DNA of 64,000 bases from Acetobacter okinawensis. GTDB taxonomy: Bacteria > Pseudomonadota > Alphaproteobacteria > Acetobacterales > Acetobacteraceae. Below are positions 16,425 to 24,173 of the stretch, piece after piece (positions within the stretch are counted from its first letter, which is position 1; every line of letters starts with the position of its first letter). The notes under the pieces were generated by a model. It made no database searches. It was given only the letters and a program-made list of their open reading frames with translations, and was not told the origin of the DNA. Both the position numbers and the translations under genes were made by a program. The stretch spans positions 1 to 64,000 of the forward strand of contig NZ_JOPJ01000003.1 of assembly GCF_002153655.1 (NCBI RefSeq). The letters run 5' to 3'.

Positions 16425-19217
16425 ATGTCAAAGCGGATGCTGATCGACGCAACACACGCAGAAGAAACGCGTGTTGTTGTGATGGACGGAAATAGACTCG
16501 AAGATTATGATGTTGAATCTGCTGCAAAAAAGCAGCTCAAAGGCAATATCTACCTCGCCCGCGTTATTCGCGTAGAACCCAGCCTGCAGGCCGCCTTTGT
16601 TGAATACGGCGGCAACCGGCACGGCTTTCTTGCCTTTAGCGAAATTCACCCGGATTATTACCAGATTCCGGTTGCCGACCGCGAAAAACTGCTCGCCCTT
16701 CAGGCCGAAGAAGAAACCCTGATGGACGATGCCGCCGCTGACTCCGATGAGGACGATGCAGCCGAGCACGATACGGACAGCGAAGCGGAAGACACACGCG
16801 CCGCCGCCGATGCCGACACGCGTGAAGACGGTGAGGAACGGCAGGACGCACCGGAATACGTCAGTGGTGAGACCGACACGGGTGAAGAAGCGCTGATACA
16901 GAAGCGCATTGCCCGCTTCTTGCGCAATTACCGTATTCAGGAAGTTATCCGCCGCCGTCAGGTCCTGCTGGTGCAGGTGGTCAAGGAAGAACGCGGCAAC
17001 AAGGGTGCGGCGCTGACCACTTACGTCTCGCTGGCTGGCCGTTACTGCGTGCTCATGCCCAACGCACTGCGTGGCGGTGGCGTGTCCCGCAAGATTACCT
17101 CCGTTGCCGACCGCCGCCGCCTACGTGATATTGTCAGCAGCCTGAACCTGCCGCGCGGCATGGCCATGATCGTGCGCACCGCAGGTGCCCAGCGCCCCGG
17201 CCCCGAAATTACGCGTGACTGCGAATACCTGCTCCATCTGTGGGACGACATTCGCGAACATACGCTCCAGTCCATGGCCCCGGCTCTGATTTACGAGGAA
17301 GCCAGTCTGGTCAAACGCGCCATCCGCGATGTGTACACGCGTGATGTGAGCGAGATCGTGGTGGATGGTGAGAGCGGGTGGAAAGCCGCGCGCGACTTCA
17401 TGCGCATGCTCATGCCTCAGCATGCCGAAAAAGTGCGCCTGTGGAGCAAGGAGCACCAGCCGCTCTTTACCCATTACAACGTGGAAGGGCATCTGGACGC
17501 CATGTTCTCCCCCGTGGTGTCTCTGCGCTCGGGTGGGTATCTGGTCATCAACCAGACCGAAGCACTGGTCGCTATTGACGTGAACTCCGGCAAGGCCACC
17601 AGCCAGCGTAATATTGAAGAAACCGCCTTCCGCACCAATCAGGAAGCTGCGGACGAAGTGGCACGCCAGCTGCGCCTGCGCGATCTGGCCGGGTTGATTG
17701 TCATTGACTTTATTGACATGGAATCCCGCCGCCACAACGCCACAATCGAACGCCGCCTCAAGGACGCGCTGCGCCATGACCGCGCCCGTATCCAGATCGG
17801 CTCCATCTCGCATTTCGGCCTGCTGGAAATGTCACGCCAGCGGCTCCGCCCCTCGGTGGCGGAAGCAGCCTTTACGGTCTGCCCGCACTGCAATGGCACC
17901 GGCATGACCCGCAGCGTGGAAAGCTCGGCCCTGCACGTCCTGCGCTCGGTGGAAGAGGAAGGCGCACGCCGCCGGGCCTCCGCCATTACCGTGCATGTTG
18001 CAGCAGAGATTGCGTTCTACATTCTCAACAACAAGCGTGACTGGCTGGCCAACATCGAACAGCGCCACCAGATGGAAGTGCTGTTCTCCCCCGACAACAC
18101 ACTGCCTGCGCCGGAAATCCGCATCGAACGGCGTGCCCACGCCCATGCCCGTCCGGCGCATACAGCGCAGCAGCAGTTGCCGCCGGTCGAAAACGTGGAT
18201 GCGGACCCCACTCCGGTTGCCGCTCTGCCAGCCCCCGCAAACGCCGCACCCACTGCCCTGCCCGAAACGGCGGAAACCGCTACGGGGGATGAGGAACCAC
18301 GCCGCCGCCGTCGCCGCCGCCGCCGCCGTGGGGGTGGTAATGGCAACGCACAGGGCCAGAACGGGACCCAAGCCGTAGCCGACACCGGTGGTGAAGACGC
18401 AGACGAGCCCGAAAACACCCGCGTGGCGGAAGAAGCAGCCCCAACTGCACCTGCCGCCCCACAGGGTACGGACGGGCACCTTGTCCCGGGCCGCCGCCGT
18501 ACACGCCACTCACGCGTACAGCGCCAGCCTTCCGACTCGGCACAGGAGCAGCGCGTTGCCATTGCCGAAGGGCCAGCCCCCCGTCCGCAGCGTGCGGTCT
18601 GGACCGGGCCAACCCCCGCCAACCCGTTTGGTGACGGACCGGATATTTTTGAACTGCTGGAAAACAGTGCGCAGGCCAAGCCCGCCCCTGCCCCCGCAGC
18701 CAAAGAACCTGCCCGCCCGGCTGTGGTGGCCGAGCCTGCAACTCCCGCTCCGGCCCCACAGGTGCCGGACGAACAGCCCGAGGCGCAGGCCGCACCACCC
18801 GCCAAGCCCACACGCCGCCGCGCCACACGCAAACCGGCAGCCGCCAAAACGGCTACCGCCAGCGTAGACGCCCCGGCGGCTGATGCGCCGGAAGCGGGTG
18901 AGGCAGAAACCGTAGCGGGTGAGGCAACACAGGCCGCGCCCAAAAAACCTGCCCGTCGCCGCGCACCGCGCAGCAAGGCAGCAGCGGCTACGGCAGAAGC
19001 GACAGCCGACACCACCGCAACACCGGATGCGGAGCAGGATGCGCCCAAAAAGCCCACCCGCCGCCGCACGACCCGCAAAGCCAGCACAGAAGCGGCACCT
19101 GCTGCAGACGCCACACCGGCCCCCGCGCAGGAAAAGGCAGAGCCGCTGGTGCAGCCGATCGTGATTGAGGATAGCCCGCCAACAACCCGCCGTCGTACGG
19201 GGTGGTGGAAGCGCTAA
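16425..19217 (+). CDS. rne: Ribonuclease E with long disordered C-terminal tail
   Basis: Endoribonuclease for mRNA decay and rRNA/tRNA processing, and scaffold of the degradosome. The 930-residue protein starts MSKRMLIDA, with CCGGAG 12 bases upstream. It has an S1 domain interrupted at about residues 100-150 by a very acidic insert, a feature of alphaproteobacterial RNase E. The catalytic aspartates are in VAIDVNSGKAT (near 384) and IVIDFIDM (near 426). The zinc-link CPHCNGTG lies near 486. After about 590 comes low-complexity Ala/Pro-rich sequence with a ten-Arg block (near 626-636) and repeated KKPTRRR-like basic motifs, likely for RNA and partner binding. Confidence 0.97.
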   Translation: MSKRMLIDATHAEETRVVVMDGNRLEDYDVESAAKKQLKGNIYLARVIRVEPSLQAAFVEYGGNRHGFLAFSEIHPDYYQIPVADREKLLALQAEEETLMDDAAADSDEDDAAEHDTDSEAEDTRAAADADTREDGEERQDAPEYVSGETDTGEEALIQKRIARFLRNYRIQEVIRRRQVLLVQVVKEERGNKGAALTTYVSLAGRYCVLMPNALRGGGVSRKITSVADRRRLRDIVSSLNLPRGMAMIVRTAGAQRPGPEITRDCEYLLHLWDDIREHTLQSMAPALIYEEASLVKRAIRDVYTRDVSEIVVDGESGWKAARDFMRMLMPQHAEKVRLWSKEHQPLFTHYNVEGHLDAMFSPVVSLRSGGYLVINQTEALVAIDVNSGKATSQRNIEETAFRTNQEAADEVARQLRLRDLAGLIVIDFIDMESRRHNATIERRLKDALRHDRARIQIGSISHFGLLEMSRQRLRPSVAEAAFTVCPHCNGTGMTRSVESSALHVLRSVEEEGARRRASAITVHVAAEIAFYILNNKRDWLANIEQRHQMEVLFSPDNTLPAPEIRIERRAHAHARPAHTAQQQLPPVENVDADPTPVAALPAPANAAPTALPETAETATGDEEPRRRRRRRRRRGGGNGNAQGQNGTQAVADTGGEDADEPENTRVAEEAAPTAPAAPQGTDGHLVPGRRRTRHSRVQRQPSDSAQEQRVAIAEGPAPRPQRAVWTGPTPANPFGDGPDIFELLENSAQAKPAPAPAAKEPARPAVVAEPATPAPAPQVPDEQPEAQAAPPAKPTRRRATRKPAAAKTATASVDAPAADAPEAGEAETVAGEATQAAPKKPARRRAPRSKAAAATAEATADTTATPDAEQDAPKKPTRRRTTRKASTEAAPAADATPAPAQEKAEPLVQPIVIEDSPPTTRRRTGWWKR

Positions 19218-19230
19218 AACCTACCCTGAC

Positions 19231-19279
19231 TGTCCGGGTGGAGGCATTTCTTCCACCCGGACAACAGGCTGCCGGTTTT
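19231..19279 (+). terminator. Intrinsic terminator after rne
   Basis: A perfect 12-base-pair stem (19231-19242 with 19252-19263) lies 14 bases after the rne stop. It is followed by a second short GCCGG/CCGGC hairpin whose loop holds TTTTTC. Together they separate rne from the hisG-hisD-infA group. Confidence 0.75.
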
Positions 19280-19344
19280 TCTTCCCGGCGACCTTGTGCT
19301 AGGAGAGCAGGCCGCATTCCAACGCCCTGCCTGCCGGAGTTTAC

Positions 19345-20070
19345 ATGAACCAGTCCCTTACAGACCCCCAGACCGCCAACGCGCTTGGTGCGGGCCATAA
19401 TGGACAAATGGTTCTGGCCCTGCCCAAGGGCCGTATTCTCAAGGCTGTCACCCCTCTTATGGCGGGTACGGGCATGGCCCCTTCCGCCGACTGTCTGGGC
19501 GACAGCAGCCGCAAGCTGCGTTTTTCCACCGAAGACCCCCGCGTGGACATTGTACGTGTCCGCTCGTTTGACGTTGCCACCTTTGTGGCTGCTGGCGGTG
19601 CGCAGGTTGGCATTTGCGGCTCTGACGTTCTGATGGAATTTGACTACCCCGAAATTTATGCCCCCCTTGATCTGGGCATTGGCTCATGCCGCATTGCGGT
19701 GGCCCAGCCAGCCCACCTGCCGCATGACCCACAGGAATGGTCGCGCTGGTCAGAGGTGCGGGTCGCCACCAAATACCCTGCCATTACCCGCCGCTTTTTT
19801 GCCGCGCGCGGTATTAACGCCACCATTGTGCACCTGCACGGCGCCATGGAACTAGCACCCATGCTCGGCCTGTCACGCCTGATTGTGGATCTGGTAGACA
19901 CAGGCTCCACCCTGCGCGCAAACGGATTGAAGGAGGTGGAAACCATTGCTCAGGTTTCCAGCCGCCTGATTATCAACCGCACGGCGCTCAAAACCCGCCC
20001 CGACCAGATTGACGGCATTCTCTCACGCTTCCGCACGGCGCTTGCGCAAAGCGCGCCCGCCGCAAAATAA
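19345..20070 (+). CDS. hisG: ATP phosphoribosyltransferase, short form
   Basis: First step of histidine synthesis: ATP plus PRPP to phosphoribosyl-ATP. The 241-residue length shows the short form, which lacks the C-terminal regulatory domain and by family knowledge needs a HisZ partner for activity and feedback control; no hisZ is in this window. Visible motifs are LALPKGRIL near residue 32, GICGSDVLME near 91, and the PRPP loop LIVDLVDTGSTLRANGL near 178-194. It is followed 22 bases later by hisD. Confidence 0.95.
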   Translation: MNQSLTDPQTANALGAGHNGQMVLALPKGRILKAVTPLMAGTGMAPSADCLGDSSRKLRFSTEDPRVDIVRVRSFDVATFVAAGGAQVGICGSDVLMEFDYPEIYAPLDLGIGSCRIAVAQPAHLPHDPQEWSRWSEVRVATKYPAITRRFFAARGINATIVHLHGAMELAPMLGLSRLIVDLVDTGSTLRANGLKEVETIAQVSSRLIINRTALKTRPDQIDGILSRFRTALAQSAPAAK

Positions 20071-20092
20071 TGTGTAAGGCAGACCAGACTCC

Positions 20093-21406
20093 ATGAAACG
20101 GCTTGATACGCGCGATGCCGGTTTTGAAAGCGCCTTCAGCGCGCTGCTGACCAACCGGGAAGAACAGGGGCAGGAAGTCACCGGCCCCGTAGCCAACATT
20201 CTGGCCTCCGTGCGCAAGGAGGGCGATGCCGCCCTGTGCGCCCTGACCGAACGCTTTGACCGCCTGCCCGTAACACCGGAAAAACTGGCCTTTACCGCTG
20301 AAGAAGTGGCCAAGGCCAAGGCGCAGGTCAGCCCCGAACTGCTGGACGCACTGGACGTTGCTGCCCGGCGGATTGAGAGCTTCCACCAAAAGCAACTCCC
20401 CGCAGACATGCGCTACACTGATGACGCGGGCATGACCCTTGGCATGCGCTGGATTCCGCTGGACGCCGTTGGCCTGTATGTTCCCGGTGGCAAGGCGGCT
20501 TATCCGTCCTCCGTGCTTATGAACGCCATTCCCGCCAAAGTAGCCGGGGTTGGGCGGCTGGCCATGTGCGTGCCCACGCCCGATGGTGTGATCAACCCGC
20601 TGGTGCTGGCCGCCGCCGACCGCGCAGGCGTAACCGAAATCTACCGCGTAGGGGGTGCGCAGGCTGTAGGTGCCATGGCCTATGGTACGCAGAGCATCCA
20701 GCCCGTTGACCGTATTGTCGGCCCCGGCAACGCCTATGTGGCCGAAGCCAAACGGCAGGTCTTTGGGCATGTGGGGATTGATAGCATTGCAGGCCCGTCC
20801 GATGTGGTGGTCATTGCCGATTCGGGCTCCGACCCGCGCGTGATCGCACTCGACCTGCTGGCCCAAGCCGAGCATGACGAACTGGCACAGGCCACACTGA
20901 TTACCCCCGACGCCACCTTTGCCGACAGGGTCATTGCAGCAGTGGACGCGGAGCTGAAAGTCCTGACCCGCACCGCCATTGCCAGTGCAAGCTGGGCGCG
21001 CAATGGGGCTGTGCTCATTACCCGTGATCTGCTTGAGGCTGTGGAACTGGCCAACCGTCTGGCACCCGAACATCTGGAACTGATGGTGGATGACCCAGAG
21101 GCCCTTTTTGTGCATGTCCGGCACGCGGGAGCGGCGTTTCTGGGCCGTTTCTGCCCCGAAGCGGTGGGGGATTACGTGGGGGGGCCAAACCATGTCCTGC
21201 CCACATCGCGCACCGCGCGCTTTGCCTCCGGCTTGTCTGTTTACGACTTTATGAAGCGCACGACATTCCTGTCCGGCGGGCCGGACGCCCTGCGCCGAAT
21301 TGGTCCTTCCGCCGTGGCTCTGGCCCATGCCGAAGGGCTGCAAGCCCACGCCCTTAGCGTTTCTGCCCGGCTGGATGCCCTGGCCGAGCAAACACCTAAC
21401 GCTTGA
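20093..21406 (+). CDS. hisD: Histidinol dehydrogenase
   Basis: Zinc enzyme for the last two steps of histidine synthesis (L-histidinol to L-histidine, using two NAD). The 437-residue protein carries the family motifs LYVPGGKAAYPSSVLMNA, GGAQAVGAMAYGT, VGPGNAYVAEAKR, DLLAQAEHDELAQA and YVGGPNHVLPTSRTARF, which include the zinc and substrate ligands. It directly follows hisG. The rest of the his genes are not nearby, so the pathway is scattered, as usual in Alphaproteobacteria. Confidence 0.97.
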   Translation: MKRLDTRDAGFESAFSALLTNREEQGQEVTGPVANILASVRKEGDAALCALTERFDRLPVTPEKLAFTAEEVAKAKAQVSPELLDALDVAARRIESFHQKQLPADMRYTDDAGMTLGMRWIPLDAVGLYVPGGKAAYPSSVLMNAIPAKVAGVGRLAMCVPTPDGVINPLVLAAADRAGVTEIYRVGGAQAVGAMAYGTQSIQPVDRIVGPGNAYVAEAKRQVFGHVGIDSIAGPSDVVVIADSGSDPRVIALDLLAQAEHDELAQATLITPDATFADRVIAAVDAELKVLTRTAIASASWARNGAVLITRDLLEAVELANRLAPEHLELMVDDPEALFVHVRHAGAAFLGRFCPEAVGDYVGGPNHVLPTSRTARFASGLSVYDFMKRTTFLSGGPDALRRIGPSAVALAHAEGLQAHALSVSARLDALAEQTPNA

Positions 21407-21476
21407 CCGCCAAGCGCCCCTCAACCATACCTGCTGACCAGAACTTCCGTCAGTTTTAACATACACGAAGGATGCA

Positions 21477-21695
21477 ATGTCTAAAGAAGACATGATCGAA
21501 TTTAGCGGCACAGTAACCGAACTGCTGCCTAATGCCATGTTCCGCGTAAAGCTGGACAACGAACACGTTATTCTCGCCCATACCAGTGGCAAGATGCGCA
21601 AGAACCGTATTCGCGTTCTGGCAGGTGACCGGGTGAATGTGGAAATGACCCCCTATGACCTGTCCAAGGGTCGTATCACCTTCCGCTTCAAGTAA
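21477..21695 (+). CDS. infA: Translation initiation factor IF-1
   Basis: Binds the ribosomal A site during initiation. The 72-residue OB-fold protein is complete, starting [13 protein letters not shown] and containing the family segment [22 protein letters not shown] lies upstream of the start. It sits between hisD (70 bases before) and maf (two bases after), typical of alphaproteobacterial genomes. Confidence 0.98.
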   Translation: MSKEDMIEFSGTVTELLPNAMFRVKLDNEHVILAHTSGKMRKNRIRVLAGDRVNVEMTPYDLSKGRITFRFK

Positions 21696-21697
21696 GC

Positions 21698-22330
21698 ATG
21701 ACACTCTCCTGCCAGACACAGGCGGGGCAGAACGTGGCCCCCCTTCTGGTTCTGGCATCTGCCTCCCCCCGCCGTATTGCGCTGCTGGAACAGATCGGGC
21801 TTACGCCCGACCGTGTTCTGCCTGCCAATATTGATGAAACACCGGCCAAAGGCGAGGTGCCACGGGTTTACGCCCAGCGCATGGCAGCCGAAAAAGCCAG
21901 AACAGTCGCCAGCACGCTTGGCGAACCCGCCCTTGTGCTGGCAGCAGATACCGTTGTGGCCCTTGGCCGCCGCATTCTGCCCAAAGCAGAGGACCGGGAT
22001 ACAGCGCGCTTCTGCCTTGAGCGCCTGTCTGGTCGGCGGCATACGGTGCTGACATCCGTTGTGGTGGCCCCGACCGCCAGTTGGGTGTCTGGGCGATATG
22101 GCGCACGGCTGGTGGAAACGGCTGTCACCTTCTCCCGCCTAACACCTTACCAGATTGACGCCCTGCTGGACGCGGGTGACTGGTCTGGCAAGGCTGGCGG
22201 GTACGCCCTTCAGGGCCATGCTGCTGGTTTTATCCGCGCGCTGTCTGGAAGCGCCTCAGCCGTGATTGGCCTGCCATTGTTTGAGACAGCGCAGCTCCTG
22301 CGTGGGCAACCCGGTGGCTGGCTAGCGTGA
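21698..22330 (+). CDS. maf: Maf-family nucleoside triphosphate pyrophosphatase
   Basis: House-cleaning pyrophosphatase that hydrolyses modified or non-canonical NTPs. The 210-residue protein has the N-terminal substrate-binding signature LASASPRRIALLEQIGL, the NIDETPAKGEVP segment, the catalytic LAADTVVALGRRILPKAED segment and the closing KAGGYALQGHAAGFI. The start is two bases after infA, and the last four bases overlap the next gene as ATGA-type coupling (GTGA, start GTG at 22327). Confidence 0.94.
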   Translation: MTLSCQTQAGQNVAPLLVLASASPRRIALLEQIGLTPDRVLPANIDETPAKGEVPRVYAQRMAAEKARTVASTLGEPALVLAADTVVALGRRILPKAEDRDTARFCLERLSGRRHTVLTSVVVAPTASWVSGRYGARLVETAVTFSRLTPYQIDALLDAGDWSGKAGGYALQGHAAGFIRALSGSASAVIGLPLFETAQLLRGQPGGWLA

Positions 22331-23409
22331 GCCTGTTCCTGCGCATTGCCACATTTCCGGGCGAAATGCGCATTGCGGTTACCAAAAACGATAGCTTGCT
22401 GGATTTTGCGCTCTGGCGCCCTGCTGCCCCCGATATGGTGGGCAGCATCTTCCATGCCCGCATAGAAGCCCTTACCCCCGGCATGGGGGGGGCTTTTGTG
22501 GCACTTGCTCCCAACCTGAGCGGCTTTCTGCCCTTACAAAATGGTGCGCCCAAGCTGACCGAGGGGCAGAGCATTACGGTAGAAGTCAGCCGTGCAGCAC
22601 AGGGGGGCAAAGGCGTACGCCTGCGCCTGCTGGCGGCAGATGTCGGCTCGGAGCAAAGGGGGCTTATAACCCCCGGCCCCACACCGCTGGCACGACTTGC
22701 CGCCTTATGGCCCACCGCAACGCTGGTAGCGGACAGCCCGGCAGCGGCAGCCCACATCCCCCCTTCCCTCCGTGAGCGGCGTGAGCCCGGCTTTACCCCC
22801 TACCCCGATGCCATAGCTGCCGCCTGCGATGCTCTTGAGGAGCCCGTGGTGCACCTGCCCGGCGGGATGGAAGCAACCATTACCCCCACCCCGGCCCTGA
22901 TTGCGATTGACATGGACGCCCCCCCCGCACAAACGGGCAGGCCCAAACAAACCGCACAATTTGCCGCCAACCGCGATGCGCTGCCCGCACTCATGCGCCA
23001 GATCCGCCTGCGCAACCTGTCTGGCGCTATTCTTATTGATCCGGCGGGGCTGGCAACACGCAAACGTCAGGCCCTGCTGGAGCCTGTAACCGAAGCGCTC
23101 AAGCCTGACCCACTCAACCCCCGCTGCCTGGGCGTAACGGCTCTGGGGTTGATAGAAATTGTGCGCGCACGGATTTATCCCTCCCTACCAGAACTGCTGA
23201 ACAGCCCGCATGGGCGCGCACTGCGGGCACTACGGCACATTCTGGCCCATGCCCCCCATACACGCCGCCTGTGCGGTGGGGCGGGCCTTATGCGCGCACT
23301 GGAGCAGGACCCCGAAGCCGTGGCCGAATGCGCACGCCAGCTTGGCAGGCCCCTGAGCCTGCACATGGACCCCGCCCTGCCCGATTTGACATGGACGGTT
23401 CAGGATTAA
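22327..23409 (+). CDS. RNase E/G family protein lacking the zinc-link
   Basis: A 360-residue shortened homologue of RNase E/G, distinct from the full rne at 16425. The N-terminal part has the S1-like region with GMGGAFVAL in place of the usual EaAFVdyG segment. The catalytic core keeps one acidic motif as LIAIDMDAP near residue 195 and a second as AILIDPAGL near 237. The CPxCxG zinc-link and everything after it are absent. The GTG start overlaps maf by four bases. It is a common member of the infA-maf-yacG cluster in Alphaproteobacteria; whether it cleaves RNA is not known from the sequence. Confidence 0.85.
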   Translation: MSLFLRIATFPGEMRIAVTKNDSLLDFALWRPAAPDMVGSIFHARIEALTPGMGGAFVALAPNLSGFLPLQNGAPKLTEGQSITVEVSRAAQGGKGVRLRLLAADVGSEQRGLITPGPTPLARLAALWPTATLVADSPAAAAHIPPSLRERREPGFTPYPDAIAAACDALEEPVVHLPGGMEATITPTPALIAIDMDAPPAQTGRPKQTAQFAANRDALPALMRQIRLRNLSGAILIDPAGLATRKRQALLEPVTEALKPDPLNPRCLGVTALGLIEIVRARIYPSLPELLNSPHGRALRALRHILAHAPHTRRLCGGAGLMRALEQDPEAVAECARQLGRPLSLHMDPALPDLTWTVQD

Positions 23410-23411
23410 CA

Positions 23412-23594
23412 ATGACCCACTCAGCCAAATGCCCGATTTGCGGGCAGCCTTCCGCCACAGCCTATCGCCCCTTTTGCTCCCGCCGCTGTGCGGATGTGGA
23501 CCTTGGGCGCTGGTTTGGTGGCACCTACCGCATTCCGGGTGAACAGCTCCCCGACGCGGAAAGCGAAAAAGCTGAAATAAATGACAAAACATGA
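23412..23594 (+). CDS. yacG: DNA gyrase inhibitor YacG, zinc-binding
   Basis: A 60-residue zinc-finger protein of the YacG family, reported in other bacteria to bind GyrB and inhibit gyrase. The four zinc ligands are visible: CPICG near the N-terminus and FCSRRCADVDLGRW (the family signature) in the middle, followed by the characteristic YRIPGE. The ATG at 23412 lies two bases after the preceding stop, so it is in the same operon. A longer in-frame opening back to 23271 overlaps the RNase-like gene and is not used. Confidence 0.93.
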   Translation: MTHSAKCPICGQPSATAYRPFCSRRCADVDLGRWFGGTYRIPGEQLPDAESEKAEINDKT

Positions 23595-23595
23595 C

Positions 23596-23624
23596 TTGAT
23601 CTCGGAAGCCAGCTGAGATAAATC
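23596..23624 (+). promoter_or_regulatory. Promoter-like element before tRNA-Phe
   Basis: TTGATC (23596-23601) and TAAATC (23619-23624) are separated by 17 bases and end 26 bases before the tRNA. It begins just after the yacG stop codon. Confidence 0.45.
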
Positions 23625-23650
23625 CTCTCTCACGCCGCAAGGCTTGCGGT

Positions 23651-23726
23651 GCCCAAGTAGCTCAGTTGGTAGAGCATGCGACTGAAAATCGCAGTGTCAC
23701 TGGTTCGATCCCGGTCTTGGGCACCA
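23651..23726 (+). tRNA. tRNA-Phe (anticodon GAA)
   Basis: A 76-base cloverleaf with encoded CCA. The acceptor stem pairs GCCCAAG with CTTGGGC, the anticodon stem TGCGA/TCGCA encloses CTGAAAA giving GAA, and the T loop is GTTCGATCC. The 3' end borders the AT-rich autotransporter locus. Confidence 0.96.
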
Positions 23727-24173
23727 TTCTCGCATTCCCCCAAATGCTCCCTCTTAAAATACAATAATGCTGTTTGCCACTGGTAGGCATGATGCGCTTA
23801 CAGTGCACCCCACTCGGCTGTACACCATTACGTGTTCGCGGCATGTATTCTTGCATCCTTGCAGCAATATGACTGCCCTGTTTTGCCTGCGTGTTTTGTC
23901 AGCCCCCCTCCGCCTGACCTGCCTGCACGGGCTATGCATGCCCCTCTGCGCCAGTTTTTACCGGAACATCTGATCCAAGTTAGTAAAAACCACACAAAAA
24001 TACCCATTATGTAAATAAAAATCCAACACAATAAGAATATACTTTGTATTTATTATGGGTTAGGAAAATATTATCAAGTAAATCCGCAAAAATAATTATA
24101 ATATTGTTAATGAATTATCGTTAACCATCGCTCCTGAGACTTTATAGCCACATGCGCTTCAGGAGACAGCATT
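23727..24173 (+). promoter_or_regulatory. AT-rich upstream region of the autotransporter
   Basis: This 447-base gap has no convincing gene. From about 23970 to 24120 it becomes strikingly AT-rich compared with the rest of the window. A perfect TATAAT lies at 24097-24102, about 70 bases before the start codon, but no good -35 is seen at 17 bases. An imperfect inverted repeat is present, with arms at 24002-24017 (ACCCATTATGTAAATA) and 24047-24060 (TATTTATTATGGGT). Such a region could be the target of a silencer or activator; that is inference. Confidence 0.4.

Noticed and set aside
18300-19200. Repeat element inside rne
   Set aside because: The Arg-, Ala- and Pro-rich repetitiveness is low-complexity coding sequence in the RNase E tail and not a mobile or tandem DNA repeat.
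23767-24031. Short open frames in the gap after tRNA-Phe (about 60-68 codons on both strands)
   Set aside because: They overlap each other, have no ribosome binding sites and show no protein features.
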